Below are positions 57,101 to 64,000 of a stretch of 64,000 bases of DNA, in pieces. A program made the position numbers and the translations under genes. Location: NCBI GenBank assembly GCA_012033055.1, contig JAAUPR010000002.1, positions 12,420-76,419 of the forward strand, read 5' to 3'. Numbering within the stretch: the first letter of the stretch is position 1; each line of letters starts with the position of its first letter. Under the pieces are notes generated by a model. The model saw only the letters and a list, made by a program, of their open reading frames with translations, did not search any database and was not told the origin of the DNA. The DNA is from Limnothrix sp. RL_2_0. Lineage in GTDB: Bacteria > Cyanobacteriota > Cyanobacteriia > Cyanobacteriales > MRBY01.

Positions 57101-57162
57101 TGCAGTGGCTATTGAAACCCATACAGGCAGCACAGTTACAGGAAAGCCAATCGTTAAATTAA
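54112..57162 (+). CDS. RND-family efflux transporter permease
   Basis: Proton-driven inner membrane pump of the AcrB/HAE1 family, 1016 residues, with two repeats of one plus five membrane helices and two large periplasmic loops. SQPGAAPEEIETDITKKIEDAI follows helix 1; LALALAIGNLVDDAICMIENI holds the proton-relay aspartates of helix 4; LMGLVTKNAILLVDFS and RLRPILMTSISTIAGMLPIAL are in the second half. No membrane fusion protein or outer membrane channel gene adjoins it, so its partners are encoded elsewhere. Substrate unknown. Confidence 0.95.
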   Translation: MSFHVSAWSIKNPVPTLMGFIILIIVGLYSFFNLGIDNTPNIDISSVIVSVSQPGAAPEEIETDITKKIEDAIASLADLDQITSTVTDGSSRTVVNFELGTDTNQATNDVRNAIAEIRASLPQDINDPIVRKLDFSGGSVMTYALSSDQRSVEELSDLIDRKIGRELTNVQGVADIERLGGVDREIRVDLDPQLLQGLGITATQVNDQIARFNINSPGGRVEIGGSEQNVRTLGSAKNIQALQQYPISLPNGDIVPLESLGTVADLYREPRVAATLDNEPVVAFSVLRSTGSTVVGVDRGIRKAIAELEKTLPEDLQFQLIFTRADEIQASYDGTILALVAGCLLTVVTVFIFLKDWRATVITAAALPLSIVPTFFVMQYLDYTLNGMTLLALALAIGNLVDDAICMIENIDQHLQMGKTAYRAAIDGAKEIGLAVVATTATIVAVFLPVAFMGGVPGQFFQPFGVTVAVSTMFSTLVATTMTPMLSAYLLKSKLSSFQTDNQPGTYRNILGWALSHRLTTLLIAAAFFIGSLQLVPFIPKGLFSSGDTGISTVSFDLPPGSTLADSENIMEYVGDRLLDNPAVSTVLATANSVNSGLIYVNLVPQDERISQQEFEQDMREEFRKIPGARVAFRSAGAGGGSKDLSIILKSENKESLLATAATLEKQMADIPGIVEISSSASLVKPEILIQPDPQRAADLGVSVAAISRTASLALIGDNEFNLPKFNLSDRQIPIRVQLDPDKRKDIDTLKNLQVSSSTGQLVPLAAVADLRLGSGSAQIDRFNRFRQVEVGANLQGAALGDAFTAVNDLPVMSPLPADVTIEPSGDAEIMRDIFSRFVTALGAAILCIYAILVLLYNNFLYPLTILSALPLSVGGALLGLLITQKELGLFALIGIVLLMGLVTKNAILLVDFSLAGMKEGKSLRQSLIDAGISRLRPILMTSISTIAGMLPIALELGSDGATRSPMAIAVIGGFSTSTLLTLIVVPVIFTYIYRFVQWLLKPIQAAQLQESQSLN

Positions 57163-57254
57163 TTGCACCGAGCATCAGCCAAACTAAAATCTTCGTCTCA
57201 TTGCCGATCTCATAACAAATCTAAAAAAATATCGATTAATCTTTGGACTAATTG

Positions 57255-57289
57255 CCTCCCTTTCAAAGGGAGGTGGCGAAGCCGGAGGG
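57255..57289 (+). repeat. dispersed palindromic repeat, copy 3
   Basis: CCTCCCTTTCAAAGGGAGG then TGGCGAAGCCGGAGGG: perfect first hairpin and a GGC/GCC second one. Same architecture as copies 1 and 2 with compensating changes that keep the stem. Confidence 0.75.
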
Positions 57290-57411
57290 ATTCTTCATCC
57301 GTCGCTGTTATAAATCGACTTGGTATCAGCATCACCAATCAAAATCACAACTTCCCCTACAATATGTTCCAACCAAACGTAGGTTTTCAACCCTAGGAAT
57401 AAGTCACAGAT

Positions 57412-58238
57412 ATGGAAGTAGAAAGTTGTTGTCAGGCGCTACTCAAGCGAATTTTGCCGGAAGTCGATCCCCAGAAATCTGGCTATTGCGTGGATGTGGG
57501 GGTCGGCACTTTTGCTTTTTACTGTGAACTTTTTGCCCAGCTTGGTTTTACGACCATCGCCGTCGAACCATCCCCGGTGAAAAAACTGAAAAAACTCTGC
57601 GATCGCGCTCCATTCAATTAGTCGAAGCTTGCCTGTCCGATAAAAATGGCACTCAAACCCTCTACATGGGAAATTTTGCCAGCATGGACAACGAAAATTT
57701 TAATTCCCTCGAAGCGGAATGGTTTGGCTCTTCACCAAAAACAAAGGAAGTAAAAACCCTTGATCTACAAACCTTTTTAAACGATGCCGCCATCGAAAAC
57801 CTCACCTGTCTCAAGCTGGATATTGAAGGCTGGGAACCCGTCGTGATCAAACAATTTCCGGCGCTTGAACCCACAAAATTACCCAAGGTCATCATGTTTG
57901 AATATGGTGGTGGCGGCTCCCGTGATCAAGGGGGCAAGGGTTGGTCAGAGTCTTTTCTCGCGGGCACATTAACCTGTTTAGAGACTTTGAAAAACTGCGG
58001 CTACGGCTTTAGTATCATCATCGATTACGCCTTTGATGCGGAAGTGAAAATTGTCGATTTACAAAATCAAAACCTCGATGCTGACGAATTATTTTTGCCC
58101 AACGCGGTATACGGCAACATCATTAGCTTCCGGGAAGGGGATTTTTCCGAGGCGGCGATCGCCGATATTTGCAAAGCCTACAAAGGCGGTGTGATTAACT
58201 GGATTGTTGGCAAAGTCGTATCTGGTCAAAAGCAATAG
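57412..58238 (+). pseudogene. FkbM-family methyltransferase 1, frameshifted
   Basis: SAM-dependent methyltransferase of the FkbM type. The first part has motif I (YCVDVGVGTFAFYCELF) and motif II (TTIAVEPSP). The frame stops at 57619-57621. One base inserted in the A-rich stretch 57580-57594 or shortly after it restores a reading frame through SIQLVEACLSDKNGTQTLYMG, LTCLKLDIEGWEP and the C-terminal half to 58238, about 276 residues. The two halves overlap cleanly with no lost conserved block. Such enzymes usually methylate sugars or small hydroxylated compounds. It is followed 21 bases later by a second FkbM gene. Confidence 0.8.
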
Positions 58239-58259
58239 GTCGTAAAGGGGCGTTTTTTA

Positions 58260-59021
58260 GTGAATATTTTTGATGTGCCGATCATTTCGTCGCTGATCTT
58301 TTTGGCGCGGTATTTTACCGATAAAAGTGCCTTTAAAGCCCAGAAAAAACTCATTACACTGCGGGAACCGGTGATTTTTGATGTGGGGGCGCATGTAGGT
58401 CAAACTGCCAAGCAATACCGCCGATTTTTCCCGAAAGCTAAGATTTATTCCTTTGAGCCGTTCCCGGAATCCTACGCAAAATTAGCCACAAAACACCGCC
58501 AAGATCGCCGTGTTTTACCGCAAAATCTGGCAGTTTCGGACACCTCCGGCAAGATTGTCCTCAACGTAAATGCTGATGCTGCGACTAATTCTGTGTTGGC
58601 GATCGCCGATGAGGGGAAAATCTGTTGGGGCGATCGCCTGAAAAGCGAAGATATTTTGGAAGTGGCGAGCGTTGCCCTTGATGATTTTTGTGAAACGAAC
58701 CTAATTAATCACATCGATATTCTCAAACTCGATCTCCAAGGCCATGAATTAGCGGCGCTGCAAGGGGTAACAAAAATGCTCCAGCGGCAGGCGATCGACG
58801 TGATTTATTTAGAATTGCTCGTCAGTAAAAGCTACGAAGGTCAACCGAAACTCCACGAATATCTCGCCCTTTTTGCCCAATATGATTACGAGTTACTCGA
58901 CTTTTATAGCCCCATCCGTAAAGGCGTGCAGCTCATCCAGTGTGACCTAATTTTTGTGAGCCAGAACCTCCACGACAAAATTCTCCGCAGCATCAAAAAA
59001 GGCGGTTTTAGTACCAGTTAA
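58260..59021 (+). CDS. FkbM-family methyltransferase 2
   Basis: A 253-residue methyltransferase. Motif I VIFDVGAHVGQTAKQYRRFFP, motif II IYSFEPFPESYAKL, then NLAVSDTSG and DILKLDLQGHELAALQG, all FkbM hallmarks. The start is GTG 58260 with AAAGGGG a short way upstream. The two adjacent FkbM genes share fold and direction but little sequence outside the motifs. No glycosyltransferase is beside them. The gene ends 12 bases from the stop of menF on the other strand. Confidence 0.9.
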   Translation: MNIFDVPIISSLIFLARYFTDKSAFKAQKKLITLREPVIFDVGAHVGQTAKQYRRFFPKAKIYSFEPFPESYAKLATKHRQDRRVLPQNLAVSDTSGKIVLNVNADAATNSVLAIADEGKICWGDRLKSEDILEVASVALDDFCETNLINHIDILKLDLQGHELAALQGVTKMLQRQAIDVIYLELLVSKSYEGQPKLHEYLALFAQYDYELLDFYSPIRKGVQLIQCDLIFVSQNLHDKILRSIKKGGFSTS

Positions 59022-59033
59022 CTTGGCAAAAAT

Positions 59034-60473
59034 TTACGTTAAAGCATCCAAGAGGGACGTAAGTTTTAGCTGCACTTCCGCATATTCTCGCTCTGGTTCG
59101 GAACCCGCCACAATACCTGCACCGCCGTATAACCGAGCATGGTTACCGCGAATCAGGGCGGAACGAATAGCGACAATAAATTCAGCGTTACCGTGGGCAT
59201 CCAGCCAGCCGATGGGGGCAGCGTAAAGGTTGCGGTCAAAGGATTCGGACTGACGAATATGCTCGCAGGCGATCGCCCTTGGGACACCAGCTACAGCGGG
59301 GGTGGGATGTAGTTTCGCCACGATTTCTAGGGGGTGAATCTGCGGGGGAAGTTGGGCAGAAATCGGTGTCCAGAGATGCTGAATATTCGACAGTTTGAGC
59401 AATGTACGTTCGGCGACACGGGGGGTTAAACCAAGTCCCGTTAATTGCTCAGTCAGGAAATTGGCAACTGCCTGATGTTCCCGGCGTTCCTTTTCACTGT
59501 TCAATAAATTTTGCGCAAAAGTTTGATCGCTGGTAAGGTCTTTTCCCCGTGGCGCAGAACCCGCAAGGGCATCGGTAATTAATTCGTCATCGTGGATCGC
59601 CAATAACCGTTCTGGACTCGCGCCGATAAAAGTGTCTCCTTGCTGATTGCGCACGGAAAATACACAACAATCTGGGTGGCGATCGCGGAGATTATCTAGG
59701 GCATTCACCACCTGAAACGCTTGGCTGGCAGTGACATCAAGGGCATGGGCGAGGACAACTTTGCTTAACTGACCCTGGTCAATCAGTTTTAAGGCTGCGG
59801 CAACCCCTTCTACAAAGCCCGCTGATGCTGTGTAAACAGAACCACGAATGCCTAGGGCTGAGGTCAAAACTTTGGGAAGTTGCTCTAAAAAATGCTTTAG
59901 TTGTCGGGCAATGGTGCTCAACTGGGAACGGTGGCGGCGATCGCCATTAACCACTAAAAAATGCTGTTGGGCTTGGCAGAAAATCTGCACAAGGGGAATC
60001 GTCACTAACCCCGCTGGAAATGGCGAATCATAATTTTTGTCGGCGAAAAATGTAAAGCCACAATGGAAATAAGGAATATTTAACGCGCTGTGAGTATAAA
60101 TTTTTTGCCGCTGATCTTCCACAAATGCTTGGGCAATTTTGAAACGATCTGCCCCATCGATTTCCAGCGATCGCAGCGTCCCCAAACTTAAAATAGCTCG
60201 TTCTTGAGTGCGATTTTCCCAGTAAAAATGATTTAATGGCGTTGTGATTTTACGATCAATAGCCTGCAAAATAAGCAATAAATCAACATTCGCGAGGGGC
60301 AAAACTTCACTAAAAATATGTCCCTCTTCCGAAGCAAACTGTCCTGAGAGAAAACGTTGCCACTCTGGCTGAGATCCCCGACTCTGGGAGTAGGAAGTAT
60401 GGGCGCTTCCCTCCGGTGCTAACGTTCCGCCTTGATGTGGTTCTAGGTGATCGCGCCAAAGCGTTTTTCCCAC
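59034..60473 (-). CDS. menF: isochorismate synthase
   Basis: Chorismate-utilising enzyme that makes isochorismate for phylloquinone (photosystem I quinone). 479 residues. The conserved C-terminal catalytic half is complete: GDTFIGASPERLLAIHDDELITDALAGSAPRG, SEKERREHQAVANF, LHPTPAVAGVPR and GGAGIVAGSEPEREYAE (Mg2+ ligands). The N-terminal half is longer and variable, as usual for MenF/EntC. The start is GTG 60473 with AGAGGG upstream. No other men gene is nearby. Confidence 0.93.
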   Translation of the reverse strand: MGKTLWRDHLEPHQGGTLAPEGSAHTSYSQSRGSQPEWQRFLSGQFASEEGHIFSEVLPLANVDLLLILQAIDRKITTPLNHFYWENRTQERAILSLGTLRSLEIDGADRFKIAQAFVEDQRQKIYTHSALNIPYFHCGFTFFADKNYDSPFPAGLVTIPLVQIFCQAQQHFLVVNGDRRHRSQLSTIARQLKHFLEQLPKVLTSALGIRGSVYTASAGFVEGVAAALKLIDQGQLSKVVLAHALDVTASQAFQVVNALDNLRDRHPDCCVFSVRNQQGDTFIGASPERLLAIHDDELITDALAGSAPRGKDLTSDQTFAQNLLNSEKERREHQAVANFLTEQLTGLGLTPRVAERTLLKLSNIQHLWTPISAQLPPQIHPLEIVAKLHPTPAVAGVPRAIACEHIRQSESFDRNLYAAPIGWLDAHGNAEFIVAIRSALIRGNHARLYGGAGIVAGSEPEREYAEVQLKLTSLLDALT

Positions 60474-60825
60474 AATTGAGATCCCTCTAGATGATGATAC
60501 CGACTAGTTTTGAGGTGGACAATGCAAGATGTTTTCCCATCGTCAGATTGATGGACATCCTAACTTCAAACCAGAAACCTCAAGTCTATTTATGTTAACG
60601 AAACGAAGACTATCTTCATAGGTTAAAACCGTTATTTTGCGCCAGTTTCAGCAGAAATCGCCGGAGTTTAGATATTTTTTACTTTTGTTTAAGTTTTTTC
60701 TTGTTTTATCGGAAAATTTGCCTCGATATGCATTCTCAATTAGGCGATCGCCTTCTGCACAAAAGCTGGATAAAAGACTTTTTAGATCCCTTTCCAGCTT
60801 TAACAGGGTGAATGAAATTGAGGTT
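60474..60825. other. intergenic region between menF and the ArsA-like ATPase gene
   Basis: 352 bases, A/T-rich, containing the menF promoter region and the terminator-like palindrome at 60762-60801. No coding frame. Confidence 0.5.
60762..60801 (-). terminator. probable terminator of the ArsA/Get3-like gene
   Basis: AAAGCTGGA and TCCAGCTTT are perfect inverted repeats with a 22-base loop; the minus-strand exit has only four Ts, so efficiency is uncertain. Confidence 0.45.
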
Positions 60826-61923
60826 TTAGAGAGAAATGATTAAATACTGATCTTGGAATTTTGCGCCTTTCACGGGTGCGCCTTTGAGGGGAGGGGGAAG
60901 CAAAATGTTGCGCCGTTGATCGCCTGCTTCGATGGTGATTTCTGTGCCGTATTGGGTGAGTTTGACTTGTTTTTTATCAAAGGTGGGCAAAAATACTTTT
61001 ACTTGGCGGGCAGCGGTATCGATAATCAGGGGCTTCGGGGCGGCGATCGCCTGCTTAAAATCAGGAAGTTGTGCCGCCATTACATCCCAATCTGTCCCAT
61101 CAATATGGCCTAAAGCTGAAGTCGGGAGCGGGGCGAATTCTGGGGCGATGGCATCGGTATTTTCGCTACGGTTGACTAATACACCGCCCACTGTCACATT
61201 CACTTGCTGGGCACTGCCCCAGAGATATTTTGCTTTGGCGATCGCCGCCGGACTTTGATCCGTGACGAGATAGGCCGCAAAACGGTTGGGATCACTAATG
61301 GTTTTCTTGCCCTGATCGAGAAGACTATTCGCTTCTTGGGTCGGTTCATCCCCGAAGGTGTCCATCGTCCAAGACACATTAAGCACCGCGCTCGTGACGG
61401 GCTGGACAAAAGGCGAGATAGCTTTACCCAAATCCGATTGTTGAAACACTTCCCGAAAACGACGGATATACCAACTCAACATTTCCGGGGTTCCCAGCAA
61501 ACGTAGGGTATTCAGATCGCCGTCGCCATCATAAATAATCACGTCATAATTACCGCTTTTGTCATAATCCCAAATTTCTTTGAGGGCAACTGCACCATCC
61601 ATCCCCGGCAAAATGCCCAGCTCTTGGCCATACACATTTTTCAAAGTCGGCGATCGCAGATATTTTGCTTCGATGGCTTTCACTTCTTCCCAGCCCGATT
61701 CCACCGCCGAAGTTGCCATCATTTGCACCACTGAGAGATTTGCGCCAATGGTTTGGGGTTCAAAACTGGGAGCAAGGCCCAAAGGAATGCCCCAAGCCGG
61801 ACTGGGATCTTGCCCGATTAATAAAACCCGTGATCCTTCCCCTGCGTATTTTTTTGCGGCGGCGATCGCCACAGTGGAGCGTCCAACCCCCCCCTTACCA
61901 AGAAACGTCAAAATGAAAGCCAT
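60826..61923 (-). CDS. ArsA/Get3-type ATPase with HSP20-like C-terminal domain (Get3d-like)
   Basis: A 365-residue P-loop ATPase of the ArsA/Get3 group. The loop at residues 9-17 reads GKGGVGRST: the signature intersubunit lysine (Lys10) is kept, while the usual second lysine is Arg15. VLLIGQDPSPAW and DVIIYDGDGDLNTLRLLG are the following ATPase motifs. The last 70 residues (PKPLIIDTAARQVKVFLPTF...QYLIISL) form a small alpha-crystallin/HSP20-like domain. This combination defines the Get3d proteins of cyanobacteria and plastids, whose client is unknown; arsenite transport and tail-anchored insertion should not be assumed. Confidence 0.88.
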   Translation of the reverse strand: MAFILTFLGKGGVGRSTVAIAAAKKYAGEGSRVLLIGQDPSPAWGIPLGLAPSFEPQTIGANLSVVQMMATSAVESGWEEVKAIEAKYLRSPTLKNVYGQELGILPGMDGAVALKEIWDYDKSGNYDVIIYDGDGDLNTLRLLGTPEMLSWYIRRFREVFQQSDLGKAISPFVQPVTSAVLNVSWTMDTFGDEPTQEANSLLDQGKKTISDPNRFAAYLVTDQSPAAIAKAKYLWGSAQQVNVTVGGVLVNRSENTDAIAPEFAPLPTSALGHIDGTDWDVMAAQLPDFKQAIAAPKPLIIDTAARQVKVFLPTFDKKQVKLTQYGTEITIEAGDQRRNILLPPPLKGAPVKGAKFQDQYLIISL

Positions 61924-62052
61924 CTGTTATCTCTGCACTAAAAATTGCTAAATGAACCTAAAAACGATTGTAACGACTTGGAATAGTCCCTTTCAGTGCT
62001 GTTAAGGTATTCTCATCGATCTGAGTACCAGTATTTAAGTCTAGAAAAAATT

Positions 62053-62535
62053 ATGCGATGGCTAGGGATTGACCCCGGATTAGCGATTATCGGCTGGGCA
62101 GTACTCGAAGACAAAGGCGACACATTGCCCGAAATTCTCGACTTCGGCACGATAGAAACCGAAAAACATTTAGCCACCCCCCACCGACTTTTAGAAATTG
62201 AACAGGATTATGTAGAGATTCTCACTGAATTTGAACCGGAGGCGATCGCCATTGAAATGCCCTTTTTTAGCCGCCAAATTAAAGCCGCAGGCGGTGTTTT
62301 ACAAGGCTTGGGAATTCTTAATCTAGTCAGCGTGCGGGAGCGACAAATTATCCCTATTTTCTTGCATCAATCCAGTTGGAAATGCCATATCGGCAACGCC
62401 AAAGCCGACAAAAAAGAAGTCGCCACCATGGTGCAATCTATTTTCAATCTAGAATCTATGCCCATTGATGACAGTGTCGATGCCATTGCGATCGCCTATG
62501 CTGCGTCCTGCGGGTTACGCAATGACATTAGATAA
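62053..62535 (+). CDS. ruvC: Holliday junction resolvase RuvC
   Basis: Cuts four-way DNA junctions during recombination, acting with RuvAB. From ATG 62053 it has 160 residues. Acidic catalytic residues: Asp in LGIDPGLAIIGW, Glu in AIAIEMPFF, and the aspartates in IDDSVDAIAIAYAA. The DNA-binding segment reads WKCHIGNAKADKKEVA, more diverged than in enterobacteria, as is common for cyanobacteria. A longer in-frame start at 61996 adds unconserved residues. Confidence 0.92.
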   Translation: MRWLGIDPGLAIIGWAVLEDKGDTLPEILDFGTIETEKHLATPHRLLEIEQDYVEILTEFEPEAIAIEMPFFSRQIKAAGGVLQGLGILNLVSVRERQIIPIFLHQSSWKCHIGNAKADKKEVATMVQSIFNLESMPIDDSVDAIAIAYAASCGLRNDIR

Positions 62536-63632
62536 ACACTTAAATACAATAATTTTTTGAAAGCGCTCAAAAACACAATACAACTAACAAAAACCATCCA
62601 TAATCATCTTTTCCGGCACGCCAATACGTTTTTGCCATCGAGCCGTACGTAACGGTCAACGAGCAGGCACTAGAGATAAAGTAGTCTTACTTATTAAAAC
62701 TAGGGTGAAACCGACTTGCAACCCTTGAGGTGAAATAAATCCGGCTTTTAGACAAATCACGTACAACCCGAAATCCTAGAGCGATTGTATCAGTCTCATC
62801 AATTCAATATATCTTCTTAATCACGAAATTGTAGCGTAGCTAGAAAGGCCAAGAACTCACCCCAACAAAACAGAATTTGCAAACTTATTTGCTGAAGTGA
62901 GATGCACTATTCAGAGCGTATCTTTAGTGGAAATACGTACCACCTGATTGAGTCTTTTGTGGAAGTCCTTGACGATCGGTTGTATCTTTTTCTTCCGACT
63001 GGACAGGGGCGATCGCCACCCCAGTACACACTAACAAAATTGCAGAAAACAGTAGAATTTGGCGAGACATAGATTTAAAAGGTAATAGAGCACACATGAA
63101 TCAACTTATTTACGCAATCGTAAATTTCCAAACCGAAGCACACATATAAACTAAGATGTTTTCTACCGATTGAGAAGTGGTGGGCAACCCCCTATCCCCC
63201 TCGTAAACATACGGAGAACCGATCAAAACAGAATCTTAGTCTGAACAAAAAGCGGCAAATACTTGTGATCATTGAGACTGTAATGTGGAGCGACAAACTA
63301 TATCTGACAAGCATTGACAGCCTTTTTACGTATCTCCGCAATTTCCACAGGTCATGGTTTCATAAAATAATTTAGATCAGGAATAAATTTCGCTTCAAAC
63401 ATTATCATTCGGTGAATCCTCTTCTATTTTTGAATTCAATCAATTCGAATTTTGTATCTTCACTAAATTCATAATCCCTAAGATCACCCTACGTCATTTT
63501 TTTCTTCTCTGCCCTTAGAGCCGTATCTCGTTCGCCCTAGAAATTGCCGGGATTGTGGGAAGACACTGCACTGAGCAGATACCATGGATAGACGGTATAA
63601 ATTTTGTGCAATCCCAAGGAGAGAAAGCGAGC
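62536..63632. other. 1.1-kb intergenic region before thrS
   Basis: The longest gap in the window. It contains one possible small secreted peptide (62924-63070, minus strand). I see no tRNA, T-box, hairpin-T-run terminator or recognisable repeat in the rest. AAGGAGAG (63616-63623) is the thrS ribosome binding site. Confidence 0.5.
62924..63070 (-). CDS. possible 48-residue secreted peptide
   Basis: Signal-peptide-like start (MSRQILLFSAILLVCTGVAI, then APVQS) followed by a short polar tail ending GLPQKTQSGGTYFH. The GLPxxTxxGGT pattern resembles the first conserved motif of DUF928 secreted proteins, whose remaining parts are absent. It may be a truncated DUF928 gene or a true small exported peptide. 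No good ribosome binding site is seen. Confidence 0.4.
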   Translation of the reverse strand: MSRQILLFSAILLVCTGVAIAPVQSEEKDTTDRQGLPQKTQSGGTYFH

Positions 63633-64000
63633 ATGGCTCAGGCGAATGATGATCAACTTGAACCGATAAAACTTCCGAAGACCAGTGAGTCGGATACCCT
63701 CAAGCGCATTCGTCATACGACATCCCACGTGATGGCGATGGCAGTGCAAAAGTTGTTCCCTGACGCTCAGGTGACCATTGGCCCTTGGACGGAAAACGGT
63801 TTTTATTACGACTTTGATAAGGAAGAGCCATTCACAGAGCAGGATCTGAAAACCATCAAGAAAGAGATGGTCAAGATCATTAAGAAAAAGCTGCCTGTGA
63901 TCCGTGAAGAGGTTTCTCGCGCAGAAGCAGAGAGTCGCATTAAAGCCATCAACGAGCCTTATAAGTTAGAAATTCTTGAGGGTTTGGAAGCACCAATTAC
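63633..64000 (+). CDS. thrS: threonine--tRNA ligase, 3' end beyond window
   Basis: Charges tRNA-Thr with threonine. Only the first 122 residues are in the window. The protein starts at ATG 63633 (AAGGAGAG just upstream) and goes straight into the second N-terminal (editing/SAD) domain: RIRHTTSHVMAMAVQKLFPD with the HxxxH zinc motif, then VTIGPWTENGFYYDF. There is no TGS domain before it, so this is the short form of ThrRS. Confidence 0.95.
   Translation, partial: MAQANDDQLEPIKLPKTSESDTLKRIRHTTSHVMAMAVQKLFPDAQVTIGPWTENGFYYDFDKEEPFTEQDLKTIKKEMVKIIKKKLPVIREEVSRAEAESRIKAINEPYKLEILEGLEAPI

Overview
The window is chromosomal DNA of a cyanobacterium. The octamer GCGATCGC (HIP1), usually as GGCGATCGCC, is scattered through it. 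The genes are typical of the phylum: a pyruvate kinase with a C-terminal PEP-utiliser-type domain, isochorismate synthase for phylloquinone, an ArsA/Get3-type ATPase with an HSP20-like tail, a kinase fused to a GUN4 domain, PTPA/PEP-CTERM proteins, a TIGR03792-type protein, and the order rpsL-rpsG-fusA-tuf-rpsJ. Gene content and HIP1 use suggest a unicellular or simple filamentous Picosynechococcus/Leptolyngbya-like lineage; that placement is inference. There is no rRNA, no CRISPR array, no recognisable insertion sequence and no phage.

Layout. 0-9 kb: metallophosphatase tail, small secreted protein, tRNA-Ser, glycerol-phosphate acyltransferase, Hpt protein, murA, tRNA-Leu, rRNA methyltransferase, aroB, gshB. 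9-20.7 kb: a decayed and an intact GIDE-domain gene in tandem, an AI-2E-type transporter, a GntR regulator divergent from pyk, lapA-like, scpA, a CTERM protein, deoC-recO, and a photorespiratory-type aminotransferase. 20.7-30 kb: TMEM43-like protein, an adjacent AAA ATPase/TPR pair, orphan ABC-2 permease, zinc-ribbon/kinase/GUN4 protein, and two hypothetical proteins. 30-33.2 kb: accessory segment holding two truncated genes joined head to head at a HIP1 site, then two related PTPA-CTERM genes with long upstream regions. 33-44 kb: coaX, HtrA protease, YqeK, propeller-transglutaminase, alr, ureG, dihydroorotase-like protein, ahcY, glutaredoxin-tadA, cupin. 44.6-50.3 kb: A-type Fe-S carrier and the str operon with rpsJ. 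50-64 kb: Lon-N protein, GTPase, serine hydrolase, DUF924 protein, RND pump, two FkbM methyltransferases, menF, Get3d-like ATPase, ruvC, and the start of thrS.

Three themes go beyond the gene list. First, eight genes are broken by small frameshifts; seven are each repaired by restoring one base, mostly in a homopolymer. That looks more like systematic undercalling in the assembly than biology, and should be settled before any of them is called a pseudogene. Second, the upstream regions of the two PTPA-CTERM genes carry five copies of an 11-bp-period direct repeat (CTTCAT-N5-CTTCAT, with minor variants) in forward and inverted orientation. This is the layout of an OmpR/PhoB-type response-regulator operator and is the best candidate for an undescribed control system here. 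Third, the kinase/AAA/TPR region and the HIP1-bounded deletion mark 22-33 kb as the accessory part of an otherwise housekeeping window.
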